Below, in pieces: positions 42,361-54,820 of a stretch of 64,000 nt of DNA (position 1 is the first letter of the stretch; the number at the start of each line of letters is the position of its first letter). The stretch lies in assembly GCF_000722695.1 (NCBI RefSeq), contig NZ_JPFU01000002.1:62001-126000 (forward strand), written 5' to 3'. Both the position numbers and the translations under genes were made by a program. This DNA is from Streptococcus mitis. Lineage in GTDB: Bacteria; Bacillota; Bacilli; Lactobacillales; Streptococcaceae. The notes under the pieces were generated by a model. It had not been told where the DNA came from and did no database searches. It saw only the letters and a program-made list of their open reading frames with translations.

Positions 42361-44124
42361 ATGAAACGTAGTATGTATGCTGGTCGTGTTCGTGAGGAAC
42401 ACATCGGACAAGAAATGACCTTGAAAGGATGGGTTGGCCGTCGTCGTGACCTTGGTGGTTTAATCTTTATCGATCTTCGTGACCGTGAAGGAATCATGCA
42501 GTTGGTTATCAACCCTGAAAAAGTCTCTGCAGAGGTCATGGCAACAGCTGAAAGCCTTCGTAGCGAATTTGTTATTGAGGTGACTGGACAGGTCGCTGCG
42601 CGTGAGCAAGCCAATGATAAGTTGCCAACTGGTGCGGTTGAGTTAAACGTGACAGCTCTGACAGTGTTGAATACAGCTAAAACAACACCATTTGAGATTA
42701 AGGATGGCATTGAGGCTAATGACGATACACGTTTGCGTTACCGTTACCTTGACCTTCGTCGTCCAGAAATGTTGGAAAATCTCAAACTTCGTGCTAAGGT
42801 GACCCACTCTATCCGCAACTATTTGGATGAGTTGGAGTTTATCGATGTGGAGACACCATTCCTTTCTAAGTCAACGCCTGAAGGGGCGCGTGACTATTTG
42901 GTACCATCTCGTGTCAATAAAGGACATTTTTACGCGCTTCCTCAAAGTCCACAAATCACGAAACAGCTCTTGATGAATGCTGGTTTTGACCGTTATTATC
43001 AAATCGTTAAATGTTTCCGTGACGAGGACTTGCGTGGAGACCGCCAGCCTGAATTTACCCAGGTCGACTTGGAAACTTCCTTCCTTACGGAGCAAGAAAT
43101 CCAAGATATCACAGAAGGCTTGATTGCGCGCGTGATGAAAGAAACCAAAGGCATCGAAGTAACGCTTCCATTCCCTCGTATGAAGTATGACGATGCTATG
43201 GCTCTTTATGGTTCTGACAAACCTGATACTCGTTTTGAGATGTTGCTTCAGGACTTGACAGAAGTGGTCAAAGGTGTTGATTTCAAAGTCTTCTCAGAAG
43301 CACCTGCTGTAAAAGCTATTGTGGTCAAAGGCGCTGCGGACAACTATTCACGTAAAGACATCGACCAGATGACTGAAGTAGCCAAACAATATGGTGCCAA
43401 AGGCCTTGCTTGGGTCAAGGTGGTTGATGGAGAATTAAACGGATCAGTTGCCAAGTTCTTGATGGACATCCAAGCAGATTTGACAACAGCGCTTGCTCTT
43501 GGAGAGAAGGACTTGGTTCTCTTTGTGGCGGATACGCTTGAAGTGGCCAATGCAACTCTTGGTGCCCTTCGTGGACGTATTGCCAAAGAGCTTGGTTTGA
43601 TTGACAACGATAAATTTAACTTCCTTTGGGTGGTTGACTGGCCAATGTTTGAATGGTCTGAAGAAGAAGGTCGTTACATGAGCGCCCACCATCCATTCAC
43701 GCTTCCACAGGAAGAAACTGCTCACGAATTAGAAGGTGATTTGACTAAGGTTCGTGCCATTGCTTACGATATCGTCTTGAACGGTTATGAGCTTGGTGGT
43801 GGTAGCCTTCGTATCAACCAAAAAGATCTTCAAGAACGCATGTTCAAGGCTCTTGGTTTCTCAGCCGAAGAAGCAAATGACCAGTTTGGCTTCCTTCTTG
43901 AAGCCATGGACTATGGTTTCCCACCACACGGTGGCTTGGCTATCGGGCTTGACCGATTTGTCATGCTCTTAGCAGGAGAAGAAAATATCCGTGAAGTTAT
44001 TGCTTTCCCTAAGAACAATAAGGCAAGTGACCCAATGACACAAGCTCCTTCAACAGTAGCTCTCAAACAACTAGAGGAACTCAGCTTACAAGTAGAAGAA
44101 GATGAAACAAGCAAAACGAATTAA
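42361..44124 (+). CDS. aspS: Aspartyl-tRNA synthetase
   Basis: This is a class IIb synthetase of 587 aa with an N-terminal OB-fold anticodon-binding domain, a bacterial GAD insertion and the catalytic core. Motif 2 ([16 protein letters not shown]) and motif 3 ([15 protein letters not shown]) are present. AGAGGAGAG upstream and strong codon bias fit an essential, well-expressed gene. The 3' end overlaps the YitT gene by 23 nt. Confidence 0.98.
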   Translation: MKRSMYAGRVREEHIGQEMTLKGWVGRRRDLGGLIFIDLRDREGIMQLVINPEKVSAEVMATAESLRSEFVIEVTGQVAAREQANDKLPTGAVELNVTALTVLNTAKTTPFEIKDGIEANDDTRLRYRYLDLRRPEMLENLKLRAKVTHSIRNYLDELEFIDVETPFLSKSTPEGARDYLVPSRVNKGHFYALPQSPQITKQLLMNAGFDRYYQIVKCFRDEDLRGDRQPEFTQVDLETSFLTEQEIQDITEGLIARVMKETKGIEVTLPFPRMKYDDAMALYGSDKPDTRFEMLLQDLTEVVKGVDFKVFSEAPAVKAIVVKGAADNYSRKDIDQMTEVAKQYGAKGLAWVKVVDGELNGSVAKFLMDIQADLTTALALGEKDLVLFVADTLEVANATLGALRGRIAKELGLIDNDKFNFLWVVDWPMFEWSEEEGRYMSAHHPFTLPQEETAHELEGDLTKVRAIAYDIVLNGYELGGGSLRINQKDLQERMFKALGFSAEEANDQFGFLLEAMDYGFPPHGGLAIGLDRFVMLLAGEENIREVIAFPKNNKASDPMTQAPSTVALKQLEELSLQVEEDETSKTN

Positions 44125-45043
44125 GCGGTGGCGCTATTATCTGCGCCGCTTTGCTTATCAGATAAAAATTTTACGTGTCTTACAAAGCATCTCTCGAGAA
44201 AAGTATGATGAGAAGATTTCGGCTTCTCTGGTCTATGGATTTTTATCAGCAGTGGCGGTCAATTTCTTTTTCCAACCAGGACATGTGTATTCGAGTGGTG
44301 CGACAGGTTTGGCACAGATTATCTCTGCCTTGAGTAATCACTGGTTTGGTTTTCATATTCCGATCTCATTGGCTTTCTACGCTATTAATTTCCCTTTGAT
44401 GGTTTTAGCTTGGTATCAGATTGGCCATAAGTTCACCGTCTTTACCTTTATCACGGTGTCCATGAGTTCCTTCTTTATCCAGTTCGTCCCTGTGGCGATC
44501 TTGACGGAGGATCCCATTATCAATGCCCTTTTTGGGGGTGTTGTCATGGGCTTGGGGATTGGTTTTGCTCTTCGCAACAATATCTCCAGTGGTGGGACGG
44601 ATATTGTCAGTCTGACCATTCGCAAGAAAACGGGTAAGAATGTCGGCAGTATTTCTTTCTTGGTAAATGGGACCATCATGCTGATAGCAGGTTTGACCTT
44701 TGGTTGGAAATACGCCCTCTACTCTATGATTACCATCTTTGTATCTAGTCGTGTGACAGATGCTGTCTTTACCAAGCAAAAACGAATGCAGGCTATGATT
44801 GTGACCAATCATCCAGACAAGGTAATTGAAAAAATCCATAAAAAATTGCACCGCGGAGCAACTATGATCCACGATGCAGAAGGAACCTATAATCACGAAA
44901 GAAAGGCAGTTTTAATTACTGTTATTACACGTGCAGAGTTTAATGAATTTAAACAGATTATGAAACAGGTGGATCCAAGCGCCTTTGTCTCTGTATCGGA
45001 GAATGTCCATATTTTGGGACGGTTCGTTGAAACAGATAATTAG
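44102..45043 (+). CDS. YitT-family membrane protein
   Basis: This is a 313-aa protein with about five to six transmembrane helices (YitT/DUF161, about 35-225) and a cytoplasmic DUF2179 domain (about 230-310). The family is widespread in Firmicutes; its transport role is unproven. It overlaps the end of aspS by 23 nt, so it relies on aspS transcription. Confidence 0.85.
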   Translation: MKQAKRIKRWRYYLRRFAYQIKILRVLQSISREKYDEKISASLVYGFLSAVAVNFFFQPGHVYSSGATGLAQIISALSNHWFGFHIPISLAFYAINFPLMVLAWYQIGHKFTVFTFITVSMSSFFIQFVPVAILTEDPIINALFGGVVMGLGIGFALRNNISSGGTDIVSLTIRKKTGKNVGSISFLVNGTIMLIAGLTFGWKYALYSMITIFVSSRVTDAVFTKQKRMQAMIVTNHPDKVIEKIHKKLHRGATMIHDAEGTYNHERKAVLITVITRAEFNEFKQIMKQVDPSAFVSVSENVHILGRFVETDN

Positions 45044-45049
45044 TAATCA

Positions 45050-45080
45050 AAAAAACCAGCGTGAGCTGGTTTTTATTTTT
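45050..45080. terminator. Bidirectional terminator between yitT-like gene and malR
   Basis: AAACCAGC (45053-45060) pairs with GCTGGTTT (45065-45072) around GTGA, flanked by an A-run and a T-run. It serves both convergent genes and touches the malR stop. Confidence 0.85.
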
Positions 45081-46059
45081 CGATAATTTTATGTCCAATC
45101 AACTGACGGTAACAAATTTGCTTATTGCTTTTAGCATCGTTGATAATCTGGAGGATGGTTTCAAGGGAAACACGACCAAGTTCCAAGCTATTGATATCAA
45201 CATAGGCTGCCAAGTTGAGCTTGGGATTGACCGAGTCAAAGCTGAGAACAGGGACATCCAGTTGGTGTTTTGTGATATAATCACAGGCTCCTTCAGCTAG
45301 GAGGCTATCGGTTGTGATGATAGCATCAATTTGTGGGTCATGCTGAAAGAGGAGCTTACTAAATTGATACCCTTTTTCTTCTAAGAACTCGGTTGCGAAA
45401 TAGGTCAAATTTTCGTCAATAGGCAGTTGGTGTTGTTTGAGTGCTGCCTCATAGCCTGTTAAACGGTCTTGCGTTACGAAGAGTCGCTTAGTACCACCTA
45501 TGAAGGCAATTCGTTTGCAGCCTTTTTTGATGAAATATTCAGTCGCATCAAAACCAGCTTGGACATTGTCGTTATCGACAAGAGGGATAAAGGGTGAAAT
45601 GGATTTCCCTAGGATGAGGAAGGGGAACTGCTCATCAGCGACCAGTTTGACCAAGGGATCCTCTTCTTCGGCATAAAGGAAAATCAAACCATCCACACGT
45701 TTACCGTAAACCATCTGTGAAATAGCTTTCAGGCGCTCTTTTTCATCTTTACCAGTGGCAATCTGAATGGCATAGTGATTCTCAGAGGCGACTTGGGCGA
45801 TACCACGGAGGACAGATGGGAAGAAAGGATTTTGATAGAAGGCGTCTGAGTCGTCAGGAAGCACCAAGCCAATAACTTGGGTATAACTGCTTACCAAGCT
45901 ACGAGCATTGAGGTTAGGATGGTAATTGAGCTCTTTCATAGCCTTGCGAACACGTTTTTTAGTTTCATCGCTAATGGTTGATTTATTTTGAATAACACGG
46001 GTTACGGTTGAAGGTGAAACACCAGCAGCCTTGGCCACATCTTTAATCGTAACGGGCAT
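45073..46059 (-). CDS. malR: Maltose operon repressor MalR, LacI family
   Basis: This is a 328-aa LacI/GalR repressor with an N-terminal HTH and hinge (TIKDVAKAAGVSPSTVTRVI) and a periplasmic-binding-protein-like sensor domain. In pneumococcus MalR represses malXCD and malMP and is released by maltose or maltotriose. The palindromes at 50561-50579 and 50931-50944 are its likely sites. It follows malA by 9 nt. Confidence 0.95.
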   Translation of the reverse strand: MPVTIKDVAKAAGVSPSTVTRVIQNKSTISDETKKRVRKAMKELNYHPNLNARSLVSSYTQVIGLVLPDDSDAFYQNPFFPSVLRGIAQVASENHYAIQIATGKDEKERLKAISQMVYGKRVDGLIFLYAEEEDPLVKLVADEQFPFLILGKSISPFIPLVDNDNVQAGFDATEYFIKKGCKRIAFIGGTKRLFVTQDRLTGYEAALKQHQLPIDENLTYFATEFLEEKGYQFSKLLFQHDPQIDAIITTDSLLAEGACDYITKHQLDVPVLSFDSVNPKLNLAAYVDINSLELGRVSLETILQIINDAKSNKQICYRQLIGHKIIEK

Positions 46060-46068
46060 AAAAATCTC

Positions 46069-46869
46069 CTATTTATGGTAATCTGGATCACGAAAATGCG
46101 TTTTATAAAAAATAGTGACCAGATAAAGGACAAAAAGAATGTTTTGTACAGTAATCAGAGTTGTCATATTTTGGCCAAATAATCCCAAAATAAGTGTAAT
46201 CAGAGTTGGTAATCCTAAACAGTTCAAGATAAAATGGTAGCACTCTTTAAAGGTTCTAAATGAAAAGAGGCGCGATTTCTTAGTGATATAAAGGAGAAGA
46301 CTTGCTCCTAGAGAGACAATGAAGAAATTCAAACCAAAGAGGAAGCTGGCACCGAGAACTAGGAAGAGACTAATATAGACACGATTTTGCTGGTACCAGT
46401 CTTTCGAAATTGCTTGGGTCAAGCTATCCTTGTTTTTGAAACTCTCAGTCTGTATCGCTTGGTAAGATATGCGGGTCAGTTCCTTGCTTTCCTTGCTGAT
46501 GACCAGTTCTTTTGTATCGAAATGCAGTTGCAAGTTCTTAGGTAATTCTTTACTTGGACTTGGACCGATCACAATAGAAGGCGTTTGACTAGCTGTGCCT
46601 GTATAAGTTAAATTGCCATCAACAATTGTAGCGTGTTCAGAGAGATCCTGGACAACTTCATCTGTCAGAGGTTCATAGACATTATCGATAAAAGTTTCTA
46701 GTGGATAAGTCTCTTGTGAGCTGTTTTGAATAGCAATGGGTACCATAGACAAGCTGATAAGGAAGATACTGGTAAAGAGAAGCTGAAACCAGTTGAGCCC
46801 GAAACGTTTGGACAGGGGCTTACGAAATCCCCAAATACTTGAAAAATATGAAAATGGATATGGAAGCAT
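46069..46869 (-). CDS. malA: MalA-like membrane protein, DUF1189
   Basis: This is a 266-aa protein with about five transmembrane helices and a central extracytoplasmic region (about 60-170). The family is DUF1189. The position between malD and malR matches pneumococcal malA. Its biochemical function is unknown; a link to maltodextrin use is inferred from context. Confidence 0.82.
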   Translation of the reverse strand: MLPYPFSYFSSIWGFRKPLSKRFGLNWFQLLFTSIFLISLSMVPIAIQNSSQETYPLETFIDNVYEPLTDEVVQDLSEHATIVDGNLTYTGTASQTPSIVIGPSPSKELPKNLQLHFDTKELVISKESKELTRISYQAIQTESFKNKDSLTQAISKDWYQQNRVYISLFLVLGASFLFGLNFFIVSLGASLLLYITKKSRLFSFRTFKECYHFILNCLGLPTLITLILGLFGQNMTTLITVQNILFVLYLVTIFYKTHFRDPDYHK

Positions 46870-47004
46870 TTGTATCTTTCTAAACGGTGTTTTCTATATG
46901 AGTATTATTATATAGAGAAATGTGCTTTATTTCAAGTCTAGGGGGTAAATTGCTTGTTGTTAGTATATATTTTGTAGCAATAAGAAAAGGGTGGCGGGGA
47001 TAGA

Positions 47005-47847
47005 TTATCCCTTGTCGCCACCACTTGTAAGTCCTGAAACAAAGTTCTTTTGTAGGAAGAAGAAGAGAATACAGATTGGAAGGGCAATGAGGATAGCACC
47101 TGCTGAGAAGTAGGCAATCTTCATGTTTTTCACATTGTTAACGAAGGTTTGGAGACCAACGGCAACAGTAAAGTATTCTTTCTCACGAAGCAAGAAACTA
47201 GAGAGGATATAGTCTCCGAAAGGTCCCATGAAGGCCCAGAGAGCTTGCACAGCGATCATTGGGCGAACAAGTGGGAGAACAATTTGCCAGAAGCGGCGGA
47301 AGTGTCCTGCACCGTCTAGTTTTGCAGATTCGTCTAGAGACATTGGGACTGTATCGAAGTAACCTTTCATCAACCAAGCATTCATTGGAATACCACCACC
47401 AACGTAGAGGAAGATGAGGAACCAGCTGTGGTTAAGGGCGTTCAACATAAGTGCCATAACAAAGAAGGCTGTCAAAGCGGCCATAGTTGGCACCATTTGG
47501 ATAATCAAGAAGAAGACCAAACTTTGTTTACGAGCCAAGAAGTTGTAACGGCTGTAGGCATAACCAGCAAGTACGATGATACTTGTTTGAACAGCCATAG
47601 TAATCAAGGCGATAATCAAAGTGTTGAGGTACCAAGTACCGTACAAGGTTTCAGAGAAGAGCCCTTGGAAGTTAGCAAAACTAAAGTCGACGTTGCTATC
47701 TAGCTTAAAGGCTACTACGTTACCAGTTTTGAAGGCTGACATAATGGTAATCAAAAGTGGATAGATAATCACGATTGAGAGACCAATCAGGTAAAGGTAT
47801 GTAAGAGTTTGAGTCAGTCTACGTTTGAGTTTGATCGAGTTATTCAT
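47005..47847 (-). CDS. malD: Maltodextrin ABC permease MalD
   Basis: This is a 280-aa MalG-type permease with six transmembrane helices and the EAA-like loop [20 protein letters not shown] that docks the ATPase. I chose ATG 47847 ([10 protein letters not shown]), 1 nt after malC. No ATPase gene is in the cluster; in pneumococcus the shared ATPase MsmK, encoded elsewhere, supplies energy. Confidence 0.95.
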   Translation of the reverse strand: MNNSIKLKRRLTQTLTYLYLIGLSIVIIYPLLITIMSAFKTGNVVAFKLDSNVDFSFANFQGLFSETLYGTWYLNTLIIALITMAVQTSIIVLAGYAYSRYNFLARKQSLVFFLIIQMVPTMAALTAFFVMALMLNALNHSWFLIFLYVGGGIPMNAWLMKGYFDTVPMSLDESAKLDGAGHFRRFWQIVLPLVRPMIAVQALWAFMGPFGDYILSSFLLREKEYFTVAVGLQTFVNNVKNMKIAYFSAGAILIALPICILFFFLQKNFVSGLTSGGDKG

Positions 47848-47848
47848 C

Positions 47849-49141
47849 TTAGACGTCCTCCATATCAAATGCGTGTAGTTTCTTGAATGCGATCATAGAG
47901 ATTGAGATGACAATGATAGAGATAATCAAGGTAACAGCTGCCGCCATTGAGTATTGAGGAGATGTACCTGTTGTCAAACGGTAAATCCATGAGATCAAGA
48001 TATCGGTTGAACCAGCTCCACCACCGACACTACCAGGTCCTCCAGCGTTGAAGAGGTACATGATAGAGAAGTTGTTAAAGTTGAAGGTGTATTGGCTGAT
48101 CAAAGTAGGTGCCGCAACGGCCAAGATCATTGGGAAAGTGATGTTGCGGAATTTTTGCCAAGCATTGGCACCGTCAATATAAGCTGCTTCGTAAAGGTCG
48201 TTAGGAATAGATTGCAAGATACCCAAAGTCAAAACGTAGATGTATGGGAATCCAAGCCAACCTTGCATCATAATCAAGGCAATTTTAGTCCAAGTTGGGT
48301 CTGTTTTCCAAGGAATAAGAGCCCCATCAAGGAAAGGAAGGAATTTAGCCAAGATTGGCAATACTTGAGTGTTGATAGCTCCGACACTATCGTTAAACAT
48401 GTTTGAGAATGTCAAGATAGTGATGAAGGCTGGGACAGCCCAAGGAAGAAGGAAAATAACACCAAAGATACGTTTTCCTTTGATAAATGGTTGGTTAGCA
48501 ATGATAGCTGTGAAGATACCGATGACGATCTGTAAAGTTGAGGCAGCCAAAGCCCAGATGATGGTCCAAGAAAGAACGGCACCAAAGGCAGAACGGAAGG
48601 TACTCAAACTCCAAATGTTTGTAAAGTTTGTCAAACCAACCCAGTCCAACAATTTGTTTGGTGGCAAGTGCTGGAAGTCGTAGTTAGTAAAGGCGATCAT
48701 CAAGGTTACGATAACTGGAAAGATAATCGCAAAAGTCATGGCAATATAAGATGGAATGATCAAGAGGTAAGGGAAGCCATTTTCATAGATTCCTTTGATC
48801 ATATCTTTTAGCGTAAGTGGTACTGGAATTCCATTGTTAATACGTTTTGCGATAGTATGTGCATCTTTAATATTTGAGAAATAAAAGAGCACATAAACGA
48901 CTACAAAGATTAAATGGAAGGCACCGCGAATCAGCATGAAGAGGGAATTATCACGACCTGGCTTGTCACCAAGAGTGATGAGATTGCTCAATTCAGGGGC
49001 TGCAAGTGCTAGGAAATAAAGGACAAATACGATGGTTACACCAAGGAAGATAAAACCTTTGGCTTTTTGTTTATTGTAAATCTGTCCTAACCCAGGAATG
49101 ATAGACAGCAGGGCTGCTTTACTAGGTTGTTGCTTTTCCAT
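47849..49141 (-). CDS. malC: Maltodextrin ABC permease MalC
   Basis: This is a 430-aa MalF-type permease with about eight transmembrane helices and the loop [20 protein letters not shown] for the ATPase. I chose ATG 49141 because AAAGGAG lies just upstream; an earlier GUG-type start would precede it. It forms an operon with malX and malD. Confidence 0.95.
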   Translation of the reverse strand: MEKQQPSKAALLSIIPGLGQIYNKQKAKGFIFLGVTIVFVLYFLALAAPELSNLITLGDKPGRDNSLFMLIRGAFHLIFVVVYVLFYFSNIKDAHTIAKRINNGIPVPLTLKDMIKGIYENGFPYLLIIPSYIAMTFAIIFPVIVTLMIAFTNYDFQHLPPNKLLDWVGLTNFTNIWSLSTFRSAFGAVLSWTIIWALAASTLQIVIGIFTAIIANQPFIKGKRIFGVIFLLPWAVPAFITILTFSNMFNDSVGAINTQVLPILAKFLPFLDGALIPWKTDPTWTKIALIMMQGWLGFPYIYVLTLGILQSIPNDLYEAAYIDGANAWQKFRNITFPMILAVAAPTLISQYTFNFNNFSIMYLFNAGGPGSVGGGAGSTDILISWIYRLTTGTSPQYSMAAAVTLIISIIVISISMIAFKKLHAFDMEDV

Positions 49142-49250
49142 AATAACTCCTTTCATAGGATACTGGTTTTTAATTAAAACCTAAACTATATATGTTTTCT
49201 ATTGATAAATTCAAAGGGGGATTTGAATTCCACCCCCCTTGAACAAATTT

Positions 49251-50522
49251 TTATTCACCAAATTTTTGTTTGATTGTTTCTTTGATCAATGTTACAGCAT
49301 CGTTAGCAGCTGTTTTAGCATCTTTCTTACCACTTACAGAGTCAAAGAGCATGTTAGCAGCTGGTTCCCAAACTGCAGACATTTGAGAGATGTTTGGCAT
49401 TGGTTGAGCGTTCTTGAACTGTTTGATAACAGCTGTTGTCAACTCATCGTTTTTACCTTCAGCGTATGAACGAGCTTCAGTGTTAGCTGGGATTTCGTTA
49501 GTTGCATCGTAGAAGGCTTTTTGTTGTTCAGTTGAAACAAGGAAGTCTACAAATTTTTGTGCTCCTTCAAGGTTCTTAGTGCTTGATGGGATGATCCAAG
49601 CTTTACCACCACCGAATGCTGCGTAGTCTTTTCCGTTTGGAAGAGTTGGGATAGTTGCAACACCGTAGTTTACTTTAGCATCTTTGAAGGCTTGAGCTTT
49701 CCAAGGTCCATCAATGATAGCAGCTGTTTTACCTTCTTGGAATTGAGTTTGGATTAAGTTTCCAGCAGCTGTACCATCTTGCATACCTTTAGGCCATTTT
49801 TCATACCAAGATTTAGCGTAGTTGATACCTGCGATAGAACCGTCGTTTGCAAGACCGATGTCTTTAGCGTCTTTACCGTTTTGTCCGAATACGTATGCAC
49901 CGTTACCAGCAAGAAGTCCGTATGCAAAGTAGAAGTTTGTCCAGTCAGCTAGGAAAGCAGAAGTTTTTCCATCTTCTCCAGCGAATGCGTATTTGCTATC
50001 TTTAGCAAGGTTTTCTAAATCAGCAAAAGTTTTTGGAGCTTCTTTTACCAAGTCTTTGTTGTAGTACATAACAAGTGACTCGATAACGGCAGGAGCACCG
50101 TAAACTTTACCGTCAGCAGCTGTTACAAGAGATTTAGTTTTATCATCTGTTTTAGCGCCGTCGCTCAATTTAACTTCTGAAAGTTGTCCGTCAGTACCAA
50201 GGCTACCTACACGGTCGTATGGAGCCATCATAACGTCAGCAGCTTGACCTGATTGGTTGTCAAGAGAAAGTTTGTCAAGACCACCAAGTTGGTCACCAGA
50301 TTTGATGTTAACTTTTGTTCCTGACTCTTTTTCGTAAGCTTTAGCAACTGTTTCAGCGAAAGCTTTGTATTGGTCTTCAACGTAAAGAGTGATTTCTTTC
50401 CCTGCAGATGAACCAGCATCAGCAGCTTTTTCAGCAGGTTTGCTTCCACAAGCTACCAAAAGCAAGCTAGCAAGTGTAGTAGTTCCAAGCACAGCAGCGC
50501 TCTTCATGAATTTAGATGACAT
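49251..50522 (-). CDS. malX: Maltodextrin-binding lipoprotein MalX
   Basis: This is a 423-aa solute-binding lipoprotein. The signal peptide ends in the lipobox L-V-A-C (Cys25). It delivers maltodextrins to MalCD at the outer face of the membrane. AGGAGG precedes the start. Strong codon bias suggests high expression under inducing conditions. It is the first gene of the left-hand mal operon. Confidence 0.96.
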   Translation of the reverse strand: MSSKFMKSAAVLGTTTLASLLLVACGSKPAEKAADAGSSAGKEITLYVEDQYKAFAETVAKAYEKESGTKVNIKSGDQLGGLDKLSLDNQSGQAADVMMAPYDRVGSLGTDGQLSEVKLSDGAKTDDKTKSLVTAADGKVYGAPAVIESLVMYYNKDLVKEAPKTFADLENLAKDSKYAFAGEDGKTSAFLADWTNFYFAYGLLAGNGAYVFGQNGKDAKDIGLANDGSIAGINYAKSWYEKWPKGMQDGTAAGNLIQTQFQEGKTAAIIDGPWKAQAFKDAKVNYGVATIPTLPNGKDYAAFGGGKAWIIPSSTKNLEGAQKFVDFLVSTEQQKAFYDATNEIPANTEARSYAEGKNDELTTAVIKQFKNAQPMPNISQMSAVWEPAANMLFDSVSGKKDAKTAANDAVTLIKETIKQKFGE

Positions 50523-50560
50523 AGTGTATTCCTCCTAAAGAATAACAAATTTTATAATGA

Positions 50561-50619
50561 GGAAACGCAAACGTTTTCCTTTATGGCACTAGTATAACAC
50601 AAACAGAAAACGGTTGCAA
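50561..50619 (-). promoter_or_regulatory. malX promoter and MalR operator
   Basis: On the minus strand TTGCAA (50619-50614), a 17-nt spacer and TATACT (50596-50591) form the promoter. The imperfect palindrome centred on CGCAAACGTTTT at 50561-50579 lies just downstream of the start point, where MalR would block transcription. Confidence 0.8.
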
Positions 50620-50893
50620 GCATTTTTTTGAAAAAATCTTAAAAAATTTTATAGAAAAGTAAACGCTTAAACGCCATATAATAGAAGAAAGATTATAAAA
50701 TGTTTTTTCCCTTATGAATAATTCAAATATAGAGAAAACGATTGCTTGCTCTAGATGTAGGAAATAGGCTCAATGTTTTTCTAGATGGAATAAGAGAAGT
50801 TTTCTATAAGGTTTTATTTTTTTATAAAGAATATATATACAAGTATGAAGAAAAACTTTTAAAAAAATAATCAAAAAAGTTTTTTAAAACCGC
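50620..50893. other. Central malX-malM intergenic DNA
   Basis: There is no gene here. It is very AT-rich, with further cre/MalR-like half sites (AAACGCTTAAACG near 50660 and AAAACGATTGCTTGC near 50737). These may bind CcpA or extra repressor and give glucose control. Confidence 0.5.
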
Positions 50894-50944
50894 TTGCATT
50901 TATCAAAAAAATGAGATATACTTATCTTAACGCAAACGTTTGCG
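50894..50944 (+). promoter_or_regulatory. malM promoter and MalR operator
   Basis: TTGCAT (50894-50899), a 17-nt spacer and TATACT (50917-50922) mirror the malX promoter. The perfect palindrome CGCAAACGTTTGCG (50931-50944) lies at the start point and is the likely MalR site. Confidence 0.85.
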
Positions 50945-50989
50945 TCCGTAAAAATGAAACAAGAACTATAAACACATGAGGTGCTTATT

Positions 50990-52507
50990 ATGAAAAAACG
51001 TCAAAGTGGTGTGTTGATGCACATTTCTTCTCTTCCAGGAGCATACGGAATCGGATCATTTGGTAAAAGTGCTTACGACTTCGTTGATTTCTTGGTTCGC
51101 ACAAAACAACGTTACTGGCAAATCCTTCCACTAGGAACAACTAGTTACGGAGATTCTCCTTACCAGTCTTTCTCAGCCTTCGCAGGAAATACTCATTTTA
51201 TCGATTTGGATATCTTGGTAGAGCAAGGCTTGTTGCAAGCAAGTGACCTTGAAGGGGTTGACTTTGGTAGCGATGCGTCTGAAGTTGACTATGCTAAAAT
51301 CTACTATGCACGTCGTCCTCTTTTAGAAAAAGCGGTAAAACGTTTCTTTGAAGTCGGAGATGTTAAAGATTTTGAGAAATTTGCTCAAGACAACCAATCA
51401 TGGCTTGAGCTCTTTGCTGAGTATATGGCTATCAAAGAGCATTTTGAAAATCTTGCTTGGACTGAATGGCCAGATGCTGATGCTCGTGCTCGTAAAGCTT
51501 CAGCACTTGAAAGCTACCGTGAGCAATTGGCAGACAAGTTGGTTTACCACCGTGTGACTCAGTACTTCTTCTTCCAACAATGGTTGAAATTGAAAGCCTA
51601 TGCTAACGACAACCACATCGAAATCGTTGGGGACATGCCAATCTACGTAGCGGAAGATTCAAGCGATATGTGGGCAAATCCACATCTCTTCAAGACAGAT
51701 GTCAACGGTAAGGCGACTTGCATCGCAGGATGCCCACCAGATGAATTTTCTGCAACTGGTCAACTTTGGGGTAACCCAATCTATGACTGGGAAGCAATGG
51801 ACAAAGATGGTTACAAATGGTGGATTGAACGCTTGCGTGAAAGCTTCAAAATCTACGACATCGTTCGTATCGACCACTTCCGTGGTTTCGAATCTTACTG
51901 GGAAATCCCTGCTGGTTCCGATACAGCAGCACCTGGTGAGTGGGTCAAAGGTCCTGGCTACAAGCTTTTTGCAGCTGTTAAGGAAGAACTTGGTGAGTTA
52001 AACATCATCGCCGAAGACCTTGGCTTCATGACTGATGAAGTTATCGAGTTGCGTGAACGTACTGGCTTCCCAGGAATGAAAATTCTTCAATTTGCCTTCA
52101 ACCCAGAAGACGAAAGCATTGATAGCCCACACTTGGCACCTGCTAACTCAGTTATGTACACAGGAACTCACGATAACAATACGGTCCTTGGTTGGTACCG
52201 TAACGAGATCGATGATGCGACTCGTGAGTACATGGCTCGCTACACGAACCGCAAAGAATACGAAACAGTGCCACACGCTATGCTTCGTACAGTCTTTTCA
52301 TCAGTTAGCTTTATGGCAATTGCAACTATGCAAGATTTGCTTGAATTGGATGAGACAGCTCGTATGAACTTCCCATCTACCCTTGGTGGAAACTGGTCTT
52401 GGCGTATGACTGAAGATCAATTGACACCAGCTGTCGAAGAAACTTTGCTTGACTTGACAACAATCTATCGCCGAATCAATGAAAATTTGGTAGAATTAAA
52501 GAAATAA
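50990..52507 (+). CDS. malM: 4-alpha-glucanotransferase (amylomaltase)
   Basis: This is a GH77 enzyme of 505 aa (malQ-type) that transfers glucan segments between maltodextrins and releases glucose. [27 protein letters not shown] (with the nucleophile Asp region) and GTHDNNT near the end are family motifs. I chose ATG 50990 because GAGGTG lies 7 nt upstream. It is followed after 25 nt by malP. Confidence 0.96.
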   Translation: MKKRQSGVLMHISSLPGAYGIGSFGKSAYDFVDFLVRTKQRYWQILPLGTTSYGDSPYQSFSAFAGNTHFIDLDILVEQGLLQASDLEGVDFGSDASEVDYAKIYYARRPLLEKAVKRFFEVGDVKDFEKFAQDNQSWLELFAEYMAIKEHFENLAWTEWPDADARARKASALESYREQLADKLVYHRVTQYFFFQQWLKLKAYANDNHIEIVGDMPIYVAEDSSDMWANPHLFKTDVNGKATCIAGCPPDEFSATGQLWGNPIYDWEAMDKDGYKWWIERLRESFKIYDIVRIDHFRGFESYWEIPAGSDTAAPGEWVKGPGYKLFAAVKEELGELNIIAEDLGFMTDEVIELRERTGFPGMKILQFAFNPEDESIDSPHLAPANSVMYTGTHDNNTVLGWYRNEIDDATREYMARYTNRKEYETVPHAMLRTVFSSVSFMAIATMQDLLELDETARMNFPSTLGGNWSWRMTEDQLTPAVEETLLDLTTIYRRINENLVELKK

Positions 52508-52532
52508 GACAATAATCAGGAGACAACTAAAC

Positions 52533-54791
52533 ATGTTATCACTACAAGAATTTGTACAAAATCGTTACAATAAAACCATTGCAGAATGTAGCAATGAAGA
52601 GCTTTACCTTGCTCTTCTTAACTACAGCAAGCTTGCAAGCAGCAAAAAACCAGTTAATACTGGTAAAAAGAAAGTTTACTACATCTCAGCTGAGTTCTTG
52701 ATTGGTAAACTCTTGTCAAACAACTTGATCAACCTTGGTCTTTACGACGAAGTCAAAAAAGAACTTGCTGCTGCAGGTAAAGATTTGATCGAAGTTGAAG
52801 AAGTTGAATTGGAACCATCTCTTGGTAATGGTGGTTTGGGACGTTTGGCTGCCTGCTTTATCGACTCAATTGCTACTCTTGGTTTGAATGGTGACGGTGT
52901 TGGTCTGAACTACCACTTTGGTCTTTTCCAACAAGTTCTTAAAAACAACCAACAAGAAACAATTCCAAATGCATGGTTGACAGAGCAAAACTGGTTGGTT
53001 CGCTCAAGCCGTAGCTACCAAGTACCATTTGCAGACTTTACTTTGACATCAACTCTTTATGATATTGATGTTACTGGTTATGAAACAGCAACTAAAAATC
53101 GCTTGCGTTTGTTTGACTTGGATTCAGTTGATTCTTCTATTATTAAAGATGGTATCAACTTTGACAAGACAGATATCGCTCGCAACTTGACTCTCTTCCT
53201 TTACCCAGATGATAGTGACCGTCAAGGTGAATTGCTCCGTATCTTCCAACAATACTTCATGGTTTCAAACGGTGCGCAATTGATCATCGAAGAAGCAATC
53301 GAAAAAGGAAGCAACTTGCATGACCTTGCTGACTACGCAGTTGTACAAATCAACGATACTCACCCATCAATGGTTATCCCTGAATTGATCCGTCTTTTGA
53401 CTGCTCGTGGTATTGAGCTTGACGAAGCAATCTCAATCGTTCGTAGCATGACTGCTTACACTAACCACACAATCCTTGCTGAAGCTCTTGAAAAATGGCC
53501 TCTTGAATTCTTGCAAGAAGTGGTTCCTCACTTGGTACCAATCATTGAAGAATTGGACCGTCGCGTGAAAGCAGAAGTGAAAGATCCAGCTGTTCAAATT
53601 ATTGACGAGAGCGGACGTGTTCACATGGCTCACATGGATATCCACTACGGATACAGCGTTAACGGGGTAGCAGCACTTCACACTGAAATCTTGAAGAACT
53701 CTGAGTTGAAAGCCTTCTACGACCTTTACCCAGAAAAATTCAACAACAAAACAAACGGTATCACTTTCCGTCGTTGGCTCATGCATGCTAACCCAAGCTT
53801 GTCTCACTACTTGGATGAGATTCTTGGAGAAGGTTGGCACCATGAAGCTGATGAGCTTGAAAAACTCTTGTCTTACGAAGACAAAGCAGCTGTCAAAGAA
53901 AAATTGGAAAGCATCAAGGCTCACAACAAACGTAAATTGGCTCGTCACTTGAAAGAACACCAAGGTGTAGAAATCAATCCAAACTCTATCTTTGATATTC
54001 AAATCAAACGTCTTCACGAGTACAAACGCCAACAAATGAATGCTTTGTACGTAATCCACAAATACCTTGACATCAAAGCTGGTAACATCCCTGCTCGCCC
54101 AATCACAATCTTCTTTGGTGGTAAAGCAGCTCCAGCCTACACAATCGCTCAAGACATCATCCACTTGATTCTTTGCATGTCAGAAGTTATTGCTAACGAT
54201 CCAGCAGTAGCTCCACACTTGCAAGTAGTTATGGTTGAAAACTACAACGTTACTGCAGCAAGCTTCCTTATCCCAGCATGTGATATCTCAGAACAAATCT
54301 CACTTGCTTCTAAAGAAGCTTCAGGTACTGGTAACATGAAATTCATGTTGAACGGAGCTTTGACTCTTGGTACTATGGACGGAGCTAACGTGGAAATCGC
54401 TGAGTTGGTTGGCGACGAAAACATCTACATCTTCGGTGAAGATTCAGAAACTGTTATCGACCTTTACGCAAAAGCAGCTTACAAATCAAGCGAATTCTAC
54501 GCTCGTCAAGCTATCAAACCATTGGTTGACTTCATCGTTAGCGATGCAGTTCTTGCAGCTGGAAACAAAGAGCGCTTGGAACGTCTTTACAATGAATTGA
54601 TCAACAAAGACTGGTTCATGACTCTTCTTGACTTGGAAGACTACATCAAAGTCAAAGAGCAAATGCTTGCTGACTACGAAGATCGTGACGCATGGTTGGA
54701 TAAAGTCATCGTTAACATTTCTAAAGCAGGATTCTTCTCATCTGACCGTACAATCGCTCAGTACAACGAAGATATCTGGCACTTGAATTAA
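52533..54791 (+). CDS. malP: Maltodextrin phosphorylase
   Basis: This is a GT35 phosphorylase of 752 aa that splits maltodextrins with phosphate to glucose-1-phosphate. The PLP-binding Lys lies in [16 protein letters not shown]. The nucleotide and regulatory sites of glycogen phosphorylases are reduced, as usual in bacteria. AGGAGAC precedes the start. It is co-transcribed with malM and ends at a terminator that has been used as a group II intron target. Confidence 0.97.
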   Translation: MLSLQEFVQNRYNKTIAECSNEELYLALLNYSKLASSKKPVNTGKKKVYYISAEFLIGKLLSNNLINLGLYDEVKKELAAAGKDLIEVEEVELEPSLGNGGLGRLAACFIDSIATLGLNGDGVGLNYHFGLFQQVLKNNQQETIPNAWLTEQNWLVRSSRSYQVPFADFTLTSTLYDIDVTGYETATKNRLRLFDLDSVDSSIIKDGINFDKTDIARNLTLFLYPDDSDRQGELLRIFQQYFMVSNGAQLIIEEAIEKGSNLHDLADYAVVQINDTHPSMVIPELIRLLTARGIELDEAISIVRSMTAYTNHTILAEALEKWPLEFLQEVVPHLVPIIEELDRRVKAEVKDPAVQIIDESGRVHMAHMDIHYGYSVNGVAALHTEILKNSELKAFYDLYPEKFNNKTNGITFRRWLMHANPSLSHYLDEILGEGWHHEADELEKLLSYEDKAAVKEKLESIKAHNKRKLARHLKEHQGVEINPNSIFDIQIKRLHEYKRQQMNALYVIHKYLDIKAGNIPARPITIFFGGKAAPAYTIAQDIIHLILCMSEVIANDPAVAPHLQVVMVENYNVTAASFLIPACDISEQISLASKEASGTGNMKFMLNGALTLGTMDGANVEIAELVGDENIYIFGEDSETVIDLYAKAAYKSSEFYARQAIKPLVDFIVSDAVLAAGNKERLERLYNELINKDWFMTLLDLEDYIKVKEQMLADYEDRDAWLDKVIVNISKAGFFSSDRTIAQYNEDIWHLN

Positions 54792-54820
54792 GATACAAAT
54801 TTATACTAATAAGATTTGTA

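Noticed and set aside
53433..54164. Minus-strand ORF of 243 aa inside malP
   Set aside because: It is an antisense shadow of a strongly codon-biased gene, with no domain and no ribosome site.
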